A program made the translations under genes and the position numbers. The notes below the pieces were generated by a model, which did not search any database, was not told where the DNA came from, and was given only the letters and a program-made list of their open reading frames with translations. Shown piece after piece: positions 1-11,981 of a DNA stretch of 64,000 bases. Each line of letters starts with the position of its first letter. The stretch's first letter is position 1. This DNA comes from Ustulina deusta (Eukaryota > Ascomycota > Sordariomycetes > Xylariales > Xylariaceae), in contig JAJNNX010000018.1 of the NCBI GenBank assembly GCA_023159155.1, positions 186,001 through 250,000 on the forward strand, read 5' to 3'.

Positions 1-1723
1 CACACCGAGAACACAGACCCAGAACTTGTTGAAACAGAGCCACCAGAGAGAACAGCTGGAAACACAACTCATCAGCTCCGACAGCCATGACGCTAGTCGA
101 TCCGATAATTCTGGTAACACAGATTCGGAGCAGTCCGCTGATCAACATGGTTTGCAGAATCAAACTCAGCTTGTGCCTAACCCCAACTTTAGACAACATG
201 AAAAGCCCTTGATTCGGGGCCACAATCTCTCGCCTTTCGCTCCTCAACCTGCCCATGTCTCACCGTTAGCGGTAGCCCGACAACCCCATATACGTGAATC
301 GGATACTAGTGCTTTGCAAAGAGTGCCTGCTCAAGTAACAGCCCTGAGACAGGAGCATGCAGTTGTGATTAGTCCTGAAAGTTCTCCACAGGGTGAAAAG
401 GGAAGCAAGAAGAAGAATAATAGGAAGAAAAACAAAAGGAAGGCCGACGCAAGAGCTCAAGATATTCAGGGATCTCCTAATATTAAGCCGGAACCAAGAT
501 CACCCTCACCTCTAACAGCACCACCGTTCATCCGCCCTCAGAAACGACCTCGACGATTCGGTAGACAAGAACCTGAGATAATATACGACGAACCAATCCT
601 CGAGCGTCCGAACTCGCAATTGCAGCAAGAGCGTTACCCTCCAGCGCCTATACATGTCGAAAGGGTGCCACAAGGTTATGAGGGAGTAGATGATCCATAC
701 TCGCGACAGGTACGTCCCTCGGTGGCACCAGTCGCCCACAGACTAGAGTCGCCTGTATACGAGGAACGAAGGCCCGATGGAAGTATCGTACGCTATGTCC
801 GTCACGTTCCAAGTCCTTCAGGGTATCCCGATCCTTACGGTGCAGTTGATCCTCGTCCTATGCGCACATCATCTTATACAGTTGCAAATCCTGATGCACG
901 AGAGGCTTCTACGTACCCACGTGAAGGACGAATGAGCGTACGGCCTTACGCCGACCGTGCAAGATCTCGGTCACCGATAATTGTAGAAAGACGCTCGTCT
1001 GTGATGCCTCCTCCATCCGCACCCCCTCGTCGAATTGTGATTGACGAATACGGCCGCGAGTATCTCGAACCTGTCCGTACACCTGTATCTCGGCAGTCAG
1101 TCGTACCGCCCACTAGACTCGGAGATCATGAGGTTGTATATGAACGAGCTCCAATTCGAGCCACTTCTCGTATGCCGGCACCGGAGATTGTAGGGGAAGA
1201 TGGCGTAATCTACCGACGAGCATCGCCAGGCTACGCTCCTCGGCGTGTCATTACTCAACCGGAATATGGCACAAGTTTCAGGAGTTACCGAGAACGGGAT
1301 TACTCAATGCAGCCCATCGTTCCCCCGAGTCAAGAGTTCGTCCAGATTCGTGGCGCTGCCGAGCACCGGCTTACCGAGCATGTGCCTCGGGAATATCTTC
1401 CTCGAGCGGCCAGTGTAAGACCAGTAGAATCTGTGCCCTATGACCGTCTTACCAGCACCCGGCCTGATATTCCTCCTCGACAGTATGCCGCTAGCGTACA
1501 CCCTGATGCAAGGAGGGAAATTGCTCCACACGTAGGTGGCGACTATAGTGTCAGGCCGACTGAGATGGATCTTCCGCAACGAGCATACAGCGTTCGACCG
1601 GTGGAGCGATATTACGAGCAACCACCGCGAGAAGGTGACATCACATATGTCGAAAGACCTCGTGCAGCGCATCAAGATGTTATTTACCCTGGAAATGGAG
1701 CGTCGAGGCAAGTGTATCAATAG
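1..1723 (+). CDS. Pro/Arg-rich disordered protein, 3' part (5' end outside window)
   Basis: The reading frame is open from the first bases of the window to a TAG at 1721-1723, so the beginning of the gene lies upstream; no in-window ATG is a convincing start. About 570 residues are visible and no folded domain is recognised. The N-terminal half carries a Lys-rich basic stretch (KKKNNRKKNKRK) that could act as a nuclear localisation signal, followed by a PRSPSP segment. The rest is rich in Pro, Arg, Tyr and Ser. Near the C-terminus a short motif of the form SVRPxE / SVHPDA recurs about every 25-45 residues (at least five copies). Composition and steady codon use over 1.7 kb support real coding; function is unknown. 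A nuclear or RNA-associated scaffold is possible but is only inference. Confidence 0.75.
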   Translation, partial: TPRTQTQNLLKQSHQREQLETQLISSDSHDASRSDNSGNTDSEQSADQHGLQNQTQLVPNPNFRQHEKPLIRGHNLSPFAPQPAHVSPLAVARQPHIRESDTSALQRVPAQVTALRQEHAVVISPESSPQGEKGSKKKNNRKKNKRKADARAQDIQGSPNIKPEPRSPSPLTAPPFIRPQKRPRRFGRQEPEIIYDEPILERPNSQLQQERYPPAPIHVERVPQGYEGVDDPYSRQVRPSVAPVAHRLESPVYEERRPDGSIVRYVRHVPSPSGYPDPYGAVDPRPMRTSSYTVANPDAREASTYPREGRMSVRPYADRARSRSPIIVERRSSVMPPPSAPPRRIVIDEYGREYLEPVRTPVSRQSVVPPTRLGDHEVVYERAPIRATSRMPAPEIVGEDGVIYRRASPGYAPRRVITQPEYGTSFRSYRERDYSMQPIVPPSQEFVQIRGAAEHRLTEHVPREYLPRAASVRPVESVPYDRLTSTRPDIPPRQYAASVHPDARREIAPHVGGDYSVRPTEMDLPQRAYSVRPVERYYEQPPREGDITYVERPRAAHQDVIYPGNGASRQVYQ

Positions 1724-4700
1724 CAGGAGTATCGGCTACAATGTGTTGCATGGAGTTCTGGGGTTTAACGGAGCGGAGATGGTTTGATGGATTTGAGCAC
1801 GCGATGGTTTCCGAATTTGTACAGGTATCGCAAGGTTCAGGACGGGCTTTCCAATCTGGTGGGTACTTCCTTATAGGAGCTCTACTATGGCTTCCACGTT
1901 GCATGGCCGCGAATGGTGAATCCTCCTAATACAAGTCCCGGTATATCTACATAGCTGAGCAGACAATGGTCGAGCTAGACCTAGTCTACTCAACCCATAA
2001 TGTATTTGTGTTGAAATGGTTGTCCGCTGGACACTTTTCATAACTACGCATCACCGTCATTTGCTGAGTAACCCCCACGTCAATGCTTGTGGTAGCGATA
2101 TACAACGTAATGTCACCTTGTGATGTTACTAGATGAGAATCTGCGTGGGATATTGGTGAGTCCCAACCGCTTTCGACCAAGGGCAGCAATAAGAGGAATT
2201 CATAACCCCGTGCCATCCGTCATCGAGGGCTCGATCGAGATCTCTAGTTCGGGACAAGTGTAGGATGGAAAGTTCCAGTTATACAAATAGGTCAAAATAT
2301 ATTGAGCGTGTAGGAGTGGTAACGAACTATCTACATTCTACATGCGTTTGTGTACTTGGAGATTGTGCGTGTAGGTTGGCAATGTCGACCACATACCGAG
2401 AACATTGTTGGATTGGAAGATGGAGACAAATTCGGCATTTCTATTTCCGCAGGTATATTTGTATCGGACTATAGTGTCTCGGGCGGGAAGACCGGCAATC
2501 GTGTGGACGGGGTCAAGATATACCTACCTACCGCAGTAGGAAAACAGCACCTACAGTTGTCTAAATGTGAAAAGTGCATAATTAATTAGTGAACACGCAC
2601 TTGCGGGGAGGGATGGTTCAAGTTAATACGGGCTGCGCTGAATGGCATTTGTGCAGCGCATTCCTCTTCTCTGTACTGAGTATGTATTGAGTATTTGCTT
2701 GGTCTCGTTTCACCAATGCTAGCCAAAGCCTCGCTGTGCTCCGTACCGCAGGTGCTTCGATATACTTAGCTAGGCAGCTAGCCATCTCGACTATGACGAG
2801 TGCTCGGGATACTACGTAGATAAATCAAGAAGAAATCTACGGCTAGCTTTTTCCCCAATAAGAATAACGAGAGAGGGGAATCAAGAGATCGAGACCGCGT
2901 TCTGATGTCGAGAGCCTATTGTTAAAATAAACGAAGTTCAGTCGATATTAAAATAGACAGGCAGACTCTCTATTTATGCTCGGCAGTCGGCCGTTTCCAT
3001 CAGTAGGTACTGTAATTGCATACATGCAACATTTTCGATCTGGGCAAGGGAGAATAGGTTGGGTACGTAGACAGGTACTGTAGGCTGTTTCGTCCCAGGT
3101 TGAGTCGACGGTAAGCTAGGGACGTGCGGTTATCGGCTGAAGGTTATTAGACCAAGCTTGAGCTCACAATGAGCCCTTCCGGGGCGAAGTCTGAAGCACG
3201 AGATACAAGAGGATTATATTTTCCCCTCGAAATTGCGGTCTGACAGAAGATGCATTGAAGTCTGACGCATGCAGTTGACGGATAGATAACAAATGCTTGA
3301 ACCCGTCGATCTACACAGAGAAGCATATCACAGGTGGTCGCAAGACGCTATACTGGTGATCGTACAACGAGGGACTATCGACATCATCATCTACCGTGGT
3401 TGGGAACGGGAGATCCTGGAACGTGAGGTTTCACTTAGCCTCTATTGTAGCGCACACTCGGATTCCCTGTAGAAACAGGCAAGTTGGCAAGTTTCCTTTC
3501 CGGACGCAACGGCAACAAGTATCTAGTGAGTGCACTAGTGTCGGGACACCGCACTACGTAGGCTACCGCGCGATGCACAGCCTTCGGTCGGTATGTGTAA
3601 CGCGCGTCCGAGCTGGTCACTAGTCTATCTCGAGCGTCGTGTGCGTGGAGATGAGCATCGTGGCTGTGTTCATTTGTCCATTGTGACTGGCTGACTGGCT
3701 GTCGTGTTTCGGTATTGCTTATGTACTTATGGAGTGTAGTGTACGAAGCGGGCGCCTGGGAGTTCCGCTCTACTCGACGGGAGCATGTCAAGTGCTACCG
3801 TAAGCATTGGTGCTCTCCATCAAGTCGAGTCAGGCAATTGCCATTGTGCTCTGTGCAGTATAGGCAGTAGTCGCAGCATTGCACACACACCAGTCGTAAT
3901 TCCGAGGGGTCAAGGCCGGAAGTTCGACGCAACCTCTCGGAGCGAGCAACTTACTAACAACGTGCTCGGTACTGCTGCAGCAACCTGTTCTCCTCCCACA
4001 GGTACCTGGTGCGCAACAGACTCGCGGGAATCTACTTAGGAAGTACATTCCATCGCAATGCCGTGGGGGTTACTGCCATACTAGATGCAGTATGATACGA
4101 CGGTGTCATTTATCATTCCTTCGACACGCTTTTGTCTCTTCTTGCTTGACTGAGAGTATAAGCCAAAGACATACCTACGCCAAAGACACCGTGTGGTCTC
4201 AATGTTGCAGCAGGCAGCATGACACGCTCACTCCCTCGTGTTCGTCCAAGACAACGACTTCAAGTCTTGATCAGGCCATGCTGTATCTGCCAGACCACCG
4301 GGTGATGTACCTTGTTGAAGCTTTGGCTCGTTTCCTGATGTGCTTACCTGACATGATGGTACTTGGCATGATCAGTGAGTTAGTTACCCGTTATTAGGTA
4401 GTAGAATTTGAAGCACCTGGGCGTCTCTCCCTGCGGTGTTGAGAGAAAGCACTGGCCACTGTTCGCTCAGGTACCCACTGTACGTAGTAGTGTAGACCTA
4501 TTAATGGTACGAGCCCTTGGATTGGCACTAGCCCCGGCACAGCGATACGTACCAAATTGAGCCCGAGTTGGGCTTTGCTTTCCTATTCGCTGGCTGACAC
4601 CTCCCAATGGCGGTCCTGGTGGTGCTATGGTGGTGCCGGGGCCTGTGCTGACTGCCCAGGTGCATTGGTAGTGTACATTTGCAGTGTACACCACCACTTG

Positions 4701-5200
4701 GGTACCTACGGTAGTGTGGGCATGGACCCTGTACTTGACTTCACACCCTGGCTATCGGTACTGTTAGGTAGACTACGACGTACCTAAAGTACCTCCTTAC
4801 GCTATCTCCTAGGTTAGGTGGTATAGTATAGGTAAGGTACTTCACTTAGAAACCTTACTTGCTAGGTAAGTAGTTACAACGGTCCTCTGCAGTCCTCTAG
4901 TCCTGTCTCTCCATCCTCACTCATCCCATCCCATCCCATCAATCTATCCCATCATCCATCGACTTCTCCTCTCCTCACCTCACTTCAGCACTTGATTTCC
5001 CTCAAAACCTCCCCACCACAACTGTAGTTGTAGAGGTTTCTATCTTCGCAGCGTAGAAAGGAGAGAACTTCACACGGTGTTTGTTTCTTCTTCTGCTCTC
5101 TTCCTTCTTTATTCTTCCATTTCTCTGTTTTCCTCTCTTCGTCTTGTTCTTCTCTTTCTTTTTCAGTGATACCCCCCTCTCCATTCGTACCCCCTTCACC
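1724..5200. other. Intergenic, 3.5 kb, no gene recognised
   Basis: Only short mutually overlapping frames without protein-like composition occur here. From about 4,740 to 4,880 the sequence is dense in TAGGTA/TACCTA words. From about 4,895 to 5,200 it is strongly pyrimidine-rich with tandem CCCAT units around 4,924-4,940, which fits the promoter and CT-rich 5' leader of the KH-domain gene that begins at 5,201. A 5' leader intron there cannot be excluded. Confidence 0.6.
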
Positions 5201-8200
5201 ATGCAAAAGCTTGCTGCCAACATGGGCATGCGTCACTGGAGCGACCGCATCCAGAGCCCCAGCTTTGGGATGTCCTCGAGGCCCAATATGAACATGACTC
5301 CCATGAATCCTCACCAGAAGACCGGGGCACAGGGAGCTCCGCCTTTAAGTCCTTCGCCGGCCGCCGACACCACTATTCACTTCGCCTTCAATGTTCCCTT
5401 CGCATCCGACCTCGCCGGTCCCAACACCGAGGAGATTCTACACGCCACGGGCGACTCCGTACTTCGCTGGACGCATCCCGGAGACGCCCCCGACGATGTT
5501 CCCATATATGACCTACCCGTGCATGCCCAGAACCTCGCCAATCTGCAGAACCTATGTCAGGAGCTTAGTAGAGGTCCTCTACCCATCGAGGCCCATGTCA
5601 TCTTGACCACGCCCAAACTCGTCAAAGGACAAGTCGTTACTGTGTCGCTTTCGGGTGCCCCGGAATTGGTTCACAAGAGCCGTGAGACTATACTGAGTGA
5701 TACTCCATTGGCATTGGTATGCATACATAGCAGCCAGCCCCGTGACATGACTTCATTTCGCTAAACTAGACCTTGTAGAGATGCACTACCGTCGATGTGG
5801 ATTACAGTTTGATCGTAGACTCTGCAGCTGGCGCGCTTCAAAAGCATGTCACAGATGCCCTCGATACCTTTGCTGCATTCTGCGGAGTCGACATCTTTAT
5901 CTTGGGCCCAAAGCTTAGCCCCACGGTCGATGGGCTAAATGGCGATGTCGAGGTCATTCGTGATCAACGATGGAGAGTTGCTATATACGGTGACATCGAG
6001 TCTACTGAGCACGCTAAGACCCAGGTTCTTATCTTCATTGACAAATTGGTGCGAAGTGACAACATGACTTAAATCAAAAGCATAGCTGACGTGAGATGCA
6101 GTTGGGACGAGAGGTCGACCGTTTCCACTTCGAGAGCACCCTGCATCCTATTGTTTGCGGCCGATCCCGCAAAAACATCAAGCTGATTGAATCGGCAACG
6201 AACACCGCTATTTACTTCCCACCTTTTGCTCAATTGTCCCGGTACTGCCCTCCAAACGCTAACCGCCGTAATCCGGACGAGATATTCATTACCGGCGAAA
6301 ACCCTCAGGGTATCGAGCTGGCAAAACGCAAGATTCACGACCTTGTGAGCCGAACAAAACTTTTCATGAAGGATGCCATCATTTCCCCTGCCAAGATTGA
6401 TAGCATCCTACTTAGTCGAATGGACAAAGTTCGAAAGATCATGGAAGTTAATGGCGCATACATCATGTTCCCGCCACTAGCGTCCCAACGGAACATGATA
6501 CGTGTCCAAGGTGTCGAGGGTCTTCAAATTGAGCGCACCATGAAGGAAATTATGTCTCTGGTGTGTGCCATTATATTTGTCAGCTTGTATCCTGCTAACT
6601 GCTTCACTCAAGGCCGGGCAGTTTTACTATGCGTCTTGGTGGTTTCAGCAAATGGGTGCTGTCCCTTCCCCCCACGATATCCGCTCCATGCTTAGTGATA
6701 TTTGCTCGAACTCGGATGCGGACATCTCCTTTGATAAGATGACTTTTACCATCACGGGATCCGATGATGCCGTCAAGTCAGCCTTGACAGTACTTTCTCA
6801 AATGGACCTTGGTACTATGGGAGCCCAACAAATCCGTGTCAAGATCGAGCTCGCCAATGAGCACAAGGAGTTCGTTTCTGGTAAAAAGAACGGCAAGATC
6901 AACAAGATCATGACACAGAGTATGTTCATCCATCAACGCAGTAGACACCGGATTTAACCTAAATTTAGGCAATGTCCAAATCATTTTCGATAGTTTCCGA
7001 GAGTATAACTTTGACATAGACGTTATCGCCCCGAACCATGACTCGATGAAACAAGGCATGACCCTTGTTGAACAGGAAATGCCGGCCTCCATCTCTTTCC
7101 ACGTACCTGATCAGTATCATAAACGCATTATCGGCATTGGTGGTCAACACATCCAACGCATCATGAAAAAGCATTCTGTTTTCGTCAAGTTTTCGAATGC
7201 TATGGATCGAGGTAGAATGTGAACTCTCATTATCCTAATCTACAGAGCTGACTGGCGTTACAGGCGGTATGGGTCGCGAAGATGACGATGTCAAAGTTGA
7301 CAATGTGATCTGTCGCACTCCAGCCCGTAATGCTCAAAACTTGGAATTGGTCAAGACTGAGATCCTCGACATGGTTGACAGAGCTGTGAGTGATCCTCCG
7401 ATCAATTTAACGAGCAGCTCAGTTCTAACGAGCATTAATAGCACTCTGAATTCACGTCACAAATTGTGCATGTCGACCGCTTGTACCACAGACAACTAAT
7501 TGCTCGTCTCCAAGAAATTGAGGAGCTGGAGAAGAAGTGGAACTGCAAGATTGTCTTCCCGAGTACTGAGCAAGCAAGTGACGAAGTCACGGTAACTGGC
7601 CCCGAATGGCAAGTCCCCATGTGTGCTGATGCATTTCTGGTGAGCCCCCTCTGCAACCCCACCACGTCATGTGGGTGAGATAGTTAATACTGATTTCTCG
7701 AAAGGGCATGGTCCCCGAAACTCATGAGATGGTTTTAACCCGATCTGCGTCCCTGGTCAAGTTTCTCGAGTCACCGGAATTTGTCAATGGACTGGTGGGA
7801 AAACTCAAGACTCAGTATGAAGTTGCTGTGGAGGTGCATGAGAATGCTGAAGACAGAACTGAAGACGGCCATCGCACTACGACTTTGCTCTGGAAATTGA
7901 CGCGAAACAATGCCGGTGGTCTTCGTGATGCCATAGATTATTTAATGCAGCAATTTACTGCGGCTGATGTGGAGGTTAAGGTCGTAAAGGGGGCTCTTCC
8001 TCGTCCGAAGTCAGACTCTTTCGAAGACACGCTGCAGTACTTCGACTCGAAACTATTGCAGCACGCACCTGCTACAGTTGGGACCGATTCGCCGACTAAG
8101 CCGGTTTTTGGTGACGATATGACGCAGCAGCGGGCCACAACCCTCCTCGACAAGCTCCGGAAGCCATCACAACTGCTCTCATCTCTTGACCGCAGAAAGA

Positions 8201-8532
8201 ACAGCTCACATTCGATGAATATGTTCTTCAAAGGATCCAGCAATGTTTCCAAGTCGTCCTTGATTTCGATAGAATCGACGCGCAGCTTCAACGCCGATCG
8301 AAACCCCTGGAATGATAGCGGTGTCAATCTTCCAGATGACGATAACAGCCCGTGGTCGAGCCGGCATTTTGGTAATAATGGGCCCGACCACAAGTTATCT
8401 CCCAACAACATGCACCACGGCGGCGATGTGACACCCCGTCATAACACGCGTGCGTCTGGTGACAGCGGGCGACCATCAACTTCGCACTCAACCAATTCAG
8501 GATACCCCGGTCCGATCGGACCTTTCCGTTAG
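5201..8532 (+). CDS. Multi-KH-domain RNA-binding protein
   Basis: Eight exons join in frame: 5201-5716, 5779-6048, 6102-6560, 6613-6919, 6969-7211, 7264-7385, 7442-7639 and 7705-8532, giving about 980 residues. All seven introns are 49-65 nt with GT..AG ends and CTAAC/CTGAC-like branch sites. KH-type cores are visible: GRSRKNIKLIE (about residue 282), GKKNGKINKIM (505-515), and a classical one, IIGIGGQHIQRIM (from 571), each followed by a beta strand such as VFVKFSN. Further degenerate KH-like units lack the full GxxG loop. The C-terminal 200 residues are Ser/Asn-rich and probably disordered. Tandem KH modules of this kind (vigilin/Bicaudal-C style) bind single-stranded RNA, usually in cytoplasmic mRNA control. 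The ATG at 5201 follows a CT-rich leader and starts MQKLAANMGM; in-frame sequence upstream looks like leader. The specific orthologue is not identified. Confidence 0.88.
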
Positions 8533-10461
8533 ATTCCCGTATTTCTAGATGCTATACATGCAAATACCCCCGGCTGGATATACCCCTGGCGTGCATCGGT
8601 GGGCTCAGGTTCTGGTTTTCTTTTCTTTTTTTCCCCCGGCTTATCATTCGCGTCGCAAGTTGGTCGATTTATGTTTTTCCCTCCCTGATACTTACTTCAT
8701 TTTCTCCCCTCCTCGTTTTATTTCCCTCGGGAGAGTCGAGCGACGGCGCACCCACGATTCTCAGTTGATGCTATATGCAAAATACATTCGAATATGATAC
8801 CACGACCCGCCCTTGGCAGTATAGGGCGTTAGATGGAGCGAGATACCACACGATACCACAAAAGCGCAGAAAAGTTGGACGAGGACGGCCGAAAAATACC
8901 ACAGTGTTTTATCTTTAGTTTTTATGGGCGTTTGGTTTTGCTAGTCTTGTTACTTTGCCTTGCATCGTTGAGAGAGACGGTGTTGATATTACGGATGAAC
9001 CGAAGAGTTGATGTAAGGACACACTTACTGGACAGTGGCGACACGGTACGGGCTGAAGGTTCAAGGTGATAAGGGAGCTTTCTAAAGATTCGAAGGGGTA
9101 GTGGATGGAAAGAGCGTATCAAGGTAGACTGCGGGTTCGGCTAGTTTACTACTGAGCCAGACGGATATCGGCTGGAGGGCGAGATAAGGCTGAGGAAATA
9201 GCGCCGGAAAGGCTGGTAAAGCTGTTGGTGGGTTCGACTCCTGGACCGTGGAAATGTTATGTACGATATAAAGGCGGACAGACAGGCAATGATACCCTTG
9301 GTTCTGACGGATACTATTTGTCTGTATATGGGTGCTAATGCTTACTAGGGATGGGTCGGACTCAACTCTAATAGGGCACGAATACACATGAGCGATGCAT
9401 CCATGAGGCGCGTTAAGCGGGCGACTCGAAAAGACCGAGGTGATAGGTAGTGGTTGGGCACGATTCGATTTGACCAATGATGAACTGACGTCCAGTCTAG
9501 TGAGATGGACAGAGACTTGGCCATTCAGCAATGTAGGTCAGTCAAGTCATTTTTGGTCACGCGAGCCAGATGGGGAAACAAGCACGTCTACGTTTGGCTA
9601 CCTACAGGCCACACCCCACCTACCTAGGTACACAGATGCTATCTAGACTAACGATGGGTATGTACTATCGCCATATTAAGGATGAAGGTGAAAACAGAAA
9701 AAGAATGGGACTTGGCGATGATATTCATATTCGGTTACGGCCAAGCGACGCCTCTCCTCTATTAGGCACTCAATAGGAGGAAGAGCCGAAGCAAAAGCAA
9801 AAGCAAAAAGCACAGCCAATAAAAGCCAAAGCAAAAAAAAAAAAAAACCGAACTGGCCCAGCCACAACGGAAGCAAAGCCGAAATCAACTGAAAAAGAAA
9901 GGATCTCCAAGTTTAAGGTGACTGACGACCAACTTTGACTAAGCTGACCTAGTGGACTCTACCACCGGCCCCTAACTGCTATTACCCCATATATTACCGT
10001 AGGTAACTTGGTGTATCAGACAAGCAAGGTTGGGTAGCAGTAGATCTACCGTCTAACCGGGTTCCCGGTCGCGTATCATACCTCTCATGTCATACAAACA
10101 GAGGGATAGACGACCTACGGCACCCACACACGGTACACCACAAGACCACACAAGACCACACACATGCACGCCAACGCAGGCTCTTGTTGCCTACGTGTGA
10201 TTGATCTGGTTGATCGGATTGATTGGCGAGCTCGCCTGCAACAGAACATTTACTCGACAAATAGAAAAGCAGACAATCAGACAGAAAAAATACCTGCGCT
10301 TTCGCTGATACTATACCTCCCATCCATCAACACCAGCTACAGACGGTGACGGTAACGAAATATACAGTAACAAGAGCAACAGCGACAGCAGTCTCCAACA
10401 AATAATCACCCTTCTTCCCCTCTCCCCCTCCCCCCCCGCCGCTGGCCTATCAATCAACGTC
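8533..10461. other. Intergenic, 1.9 kb, 3' UTR and promoter sequence
   Basis: No gene is recognised. The first few hundred bases are T-rich and probably the 3' UTR of the KH gene. Around 9,780-9,850 lies a purine-rich low-complexity tract built of GCAAAA units ending in a long A run. Around 10,130-10,160 ACCACACAAG is directly repeated. The last 100 bases before 10,462 are C-rich and fit the leader of the acetyltransferase gene. A CCTACCTAGGTA word lies near 9,618-9,630. Confidence 0.55.
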
Positions 10462-11981
10462 ATGTCTGGACCTGCCCCGCCTTCAAAGCTCAGGGAGCAG
10501 TACAACGGCGACGACAAGGATGATGTCCAATCACCATCGTTGTCTCCCAGCGACGACGCCATCGATGATACCGAGGACCTACCCGACGACTTTGTCAACG
10601 CCCAGAAGAGCATCAGCTGTGAGCGCCGTCACCGACAGAGCGGCCGCACACAGGGCATTCAAGCCTTGCTGCCTTTCCCCTTCTCGCCCCTGATTCGACC
10701 GCTCACCATTTCCGACCTCGAAAGCTGCGTCGCCCTCGAGAATGCTGCCTTCGCTAAACCTGCATTTCGCTGCTCGCGAGATAAGGTGAGTGTAGCCCGG
10801 CTTGGGCCGTTCTTTTCTTGATTTTTATTTATTTATTCATTTATTTAGTTATTCGTTTCATTTTCATGATTATTATTATCAACTATTTTCCTGTTTCCCC
10901 CCCATTTCGCATCCCTAGATTCTCCCTTTCTCTTACGATGTGTATTGTGTTGTGCCCGAGCTGGTCATGCGATCGCTTATGCATGTGGTCACACCCGGGT
11001 TACTAGTGTTGCATTCCATTTCTTAGGCATGCTACCTACCTAGCCTGAGTATATGTATGTATTCCAACATTATAACCATTTGGATAGGTACTTGAGTACT
11101 ATGCTCGCAGGAAGAAGAGGCTGCGCAAACAGATCACATCTCCCTCTATTTTGCCAATTATGCTGCTTCCGACATCCGCCGAACAAGCTGACTTATATAA
11201 TCTCTCCACCCAGTTCGTATATCGACTGACGACATGTGCCGAGCTTTGCATGGGGGTATTTTGCACCGTCGTGCCCTCGAACACTAAGGGTTGGGAGATC
11301 GACACGCTGCACACGGCACATACCGTGGAGACGGGCCGCGATGACGCCGCCGTGAGCGTGCTGCTAGCCCATATCGTAGCCACGCGGACTCACGATGAGG
11401 TCGTCACTGACGATTCCATGAGCTACCCCCACGGCGACAATACGGCCAAGAGCAACGGCGACGCCGATCCTAGAATCGGCCACCAAGAGTTCGGCCGGAC
11501 CGTCTGTATCCATTCCTTGGCCGTCCATCCCAAATTGCAGGGCGTCGGCATTGGAAAGCTCATCGTCAAAGCCTACATGCAGCAGGTTAAGAACTCTGCA
11601 CTTGCCGATCGCGTCGCTCTTATCTGTCAAGAGGTAATTAAAGAGCGATTCCCCCTCCCCTCTCTTTTTCTCTCCCAAGGCTCTGTGCTCCCTTCCTCTC
11701 CTTCTACTTATAACAACCCCCCCAAAAACATATTTCTTAGAGCTGCTACTAATAACGGGTTGCCGAGAATAGTATCTGATCAACTATTACAGGCGGTTTG
11801 GCTTCTGTCACATGGGACCCAGCAGGGCAACATTTGGTGGTGGCGGCTGGCACGACATGGTAAGACTGACAAATATCTTGTTGTTGTTTTCTCTCTCTCT
11901 CTCTCTCTCTCTCTCCAGCTTCCATATAGTATATTACTAACAAGCCTTCCCTCTCAGGTCTTCGACTTAGGTACTCCATAG
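10462..11981 (+). CDS. AANAT-type GNAT N-acetyltransferase
   Basis: Four exons, 10462-10785, 11214-11633, 11773-11859 and 11958-11981, give 284 residues. Intron 1 is long (428 nt), introns 2 and 3 are 139 and 98 nt. The last exon encodes only VFDLGTP and the stop. The fold is GNAT: IRPLTISDLESC opens the domain, SLAVHPKLQGVGIGK holds the acetyl-CoA binding motif A (QGVGIG at 217-222), and LICQE, YYRRFGF and GGGGWHDM match the C-terminal part of the arylalkylamine/serotonin N-acetyltransferase group, which includes yeast polyamine acetyltransferase Paa1. The likely reaction is acetyl-CoA-dependent N-acetylation of an arylalkylamine or polyamine in the cytosol. The N-terminal 70 residues are acidic and low in complexity. 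Exon joins were fixed by the family motifs; substrate is inferred from family only. Confidence 0.9.
11891..11915 (+). repeat. (CT)12 microsatellite in an intron
   Basis: Twelve CT units lie inside the third intron of the acetyltransferase gene, about 40 nt before the 3' splice site at 11957. The tract supplies a very long polypyrimidine run; the branch-like TTACTAAC follows it. Confidence 0.9.

Noticed and set aside
9225..9240. GGGTTCGACTCC, similar to a tRNA B box
   Set aside because: The flanking bases do not form a T stem, and no A box, anticodon arm or acceptor stem can be drawn around it.
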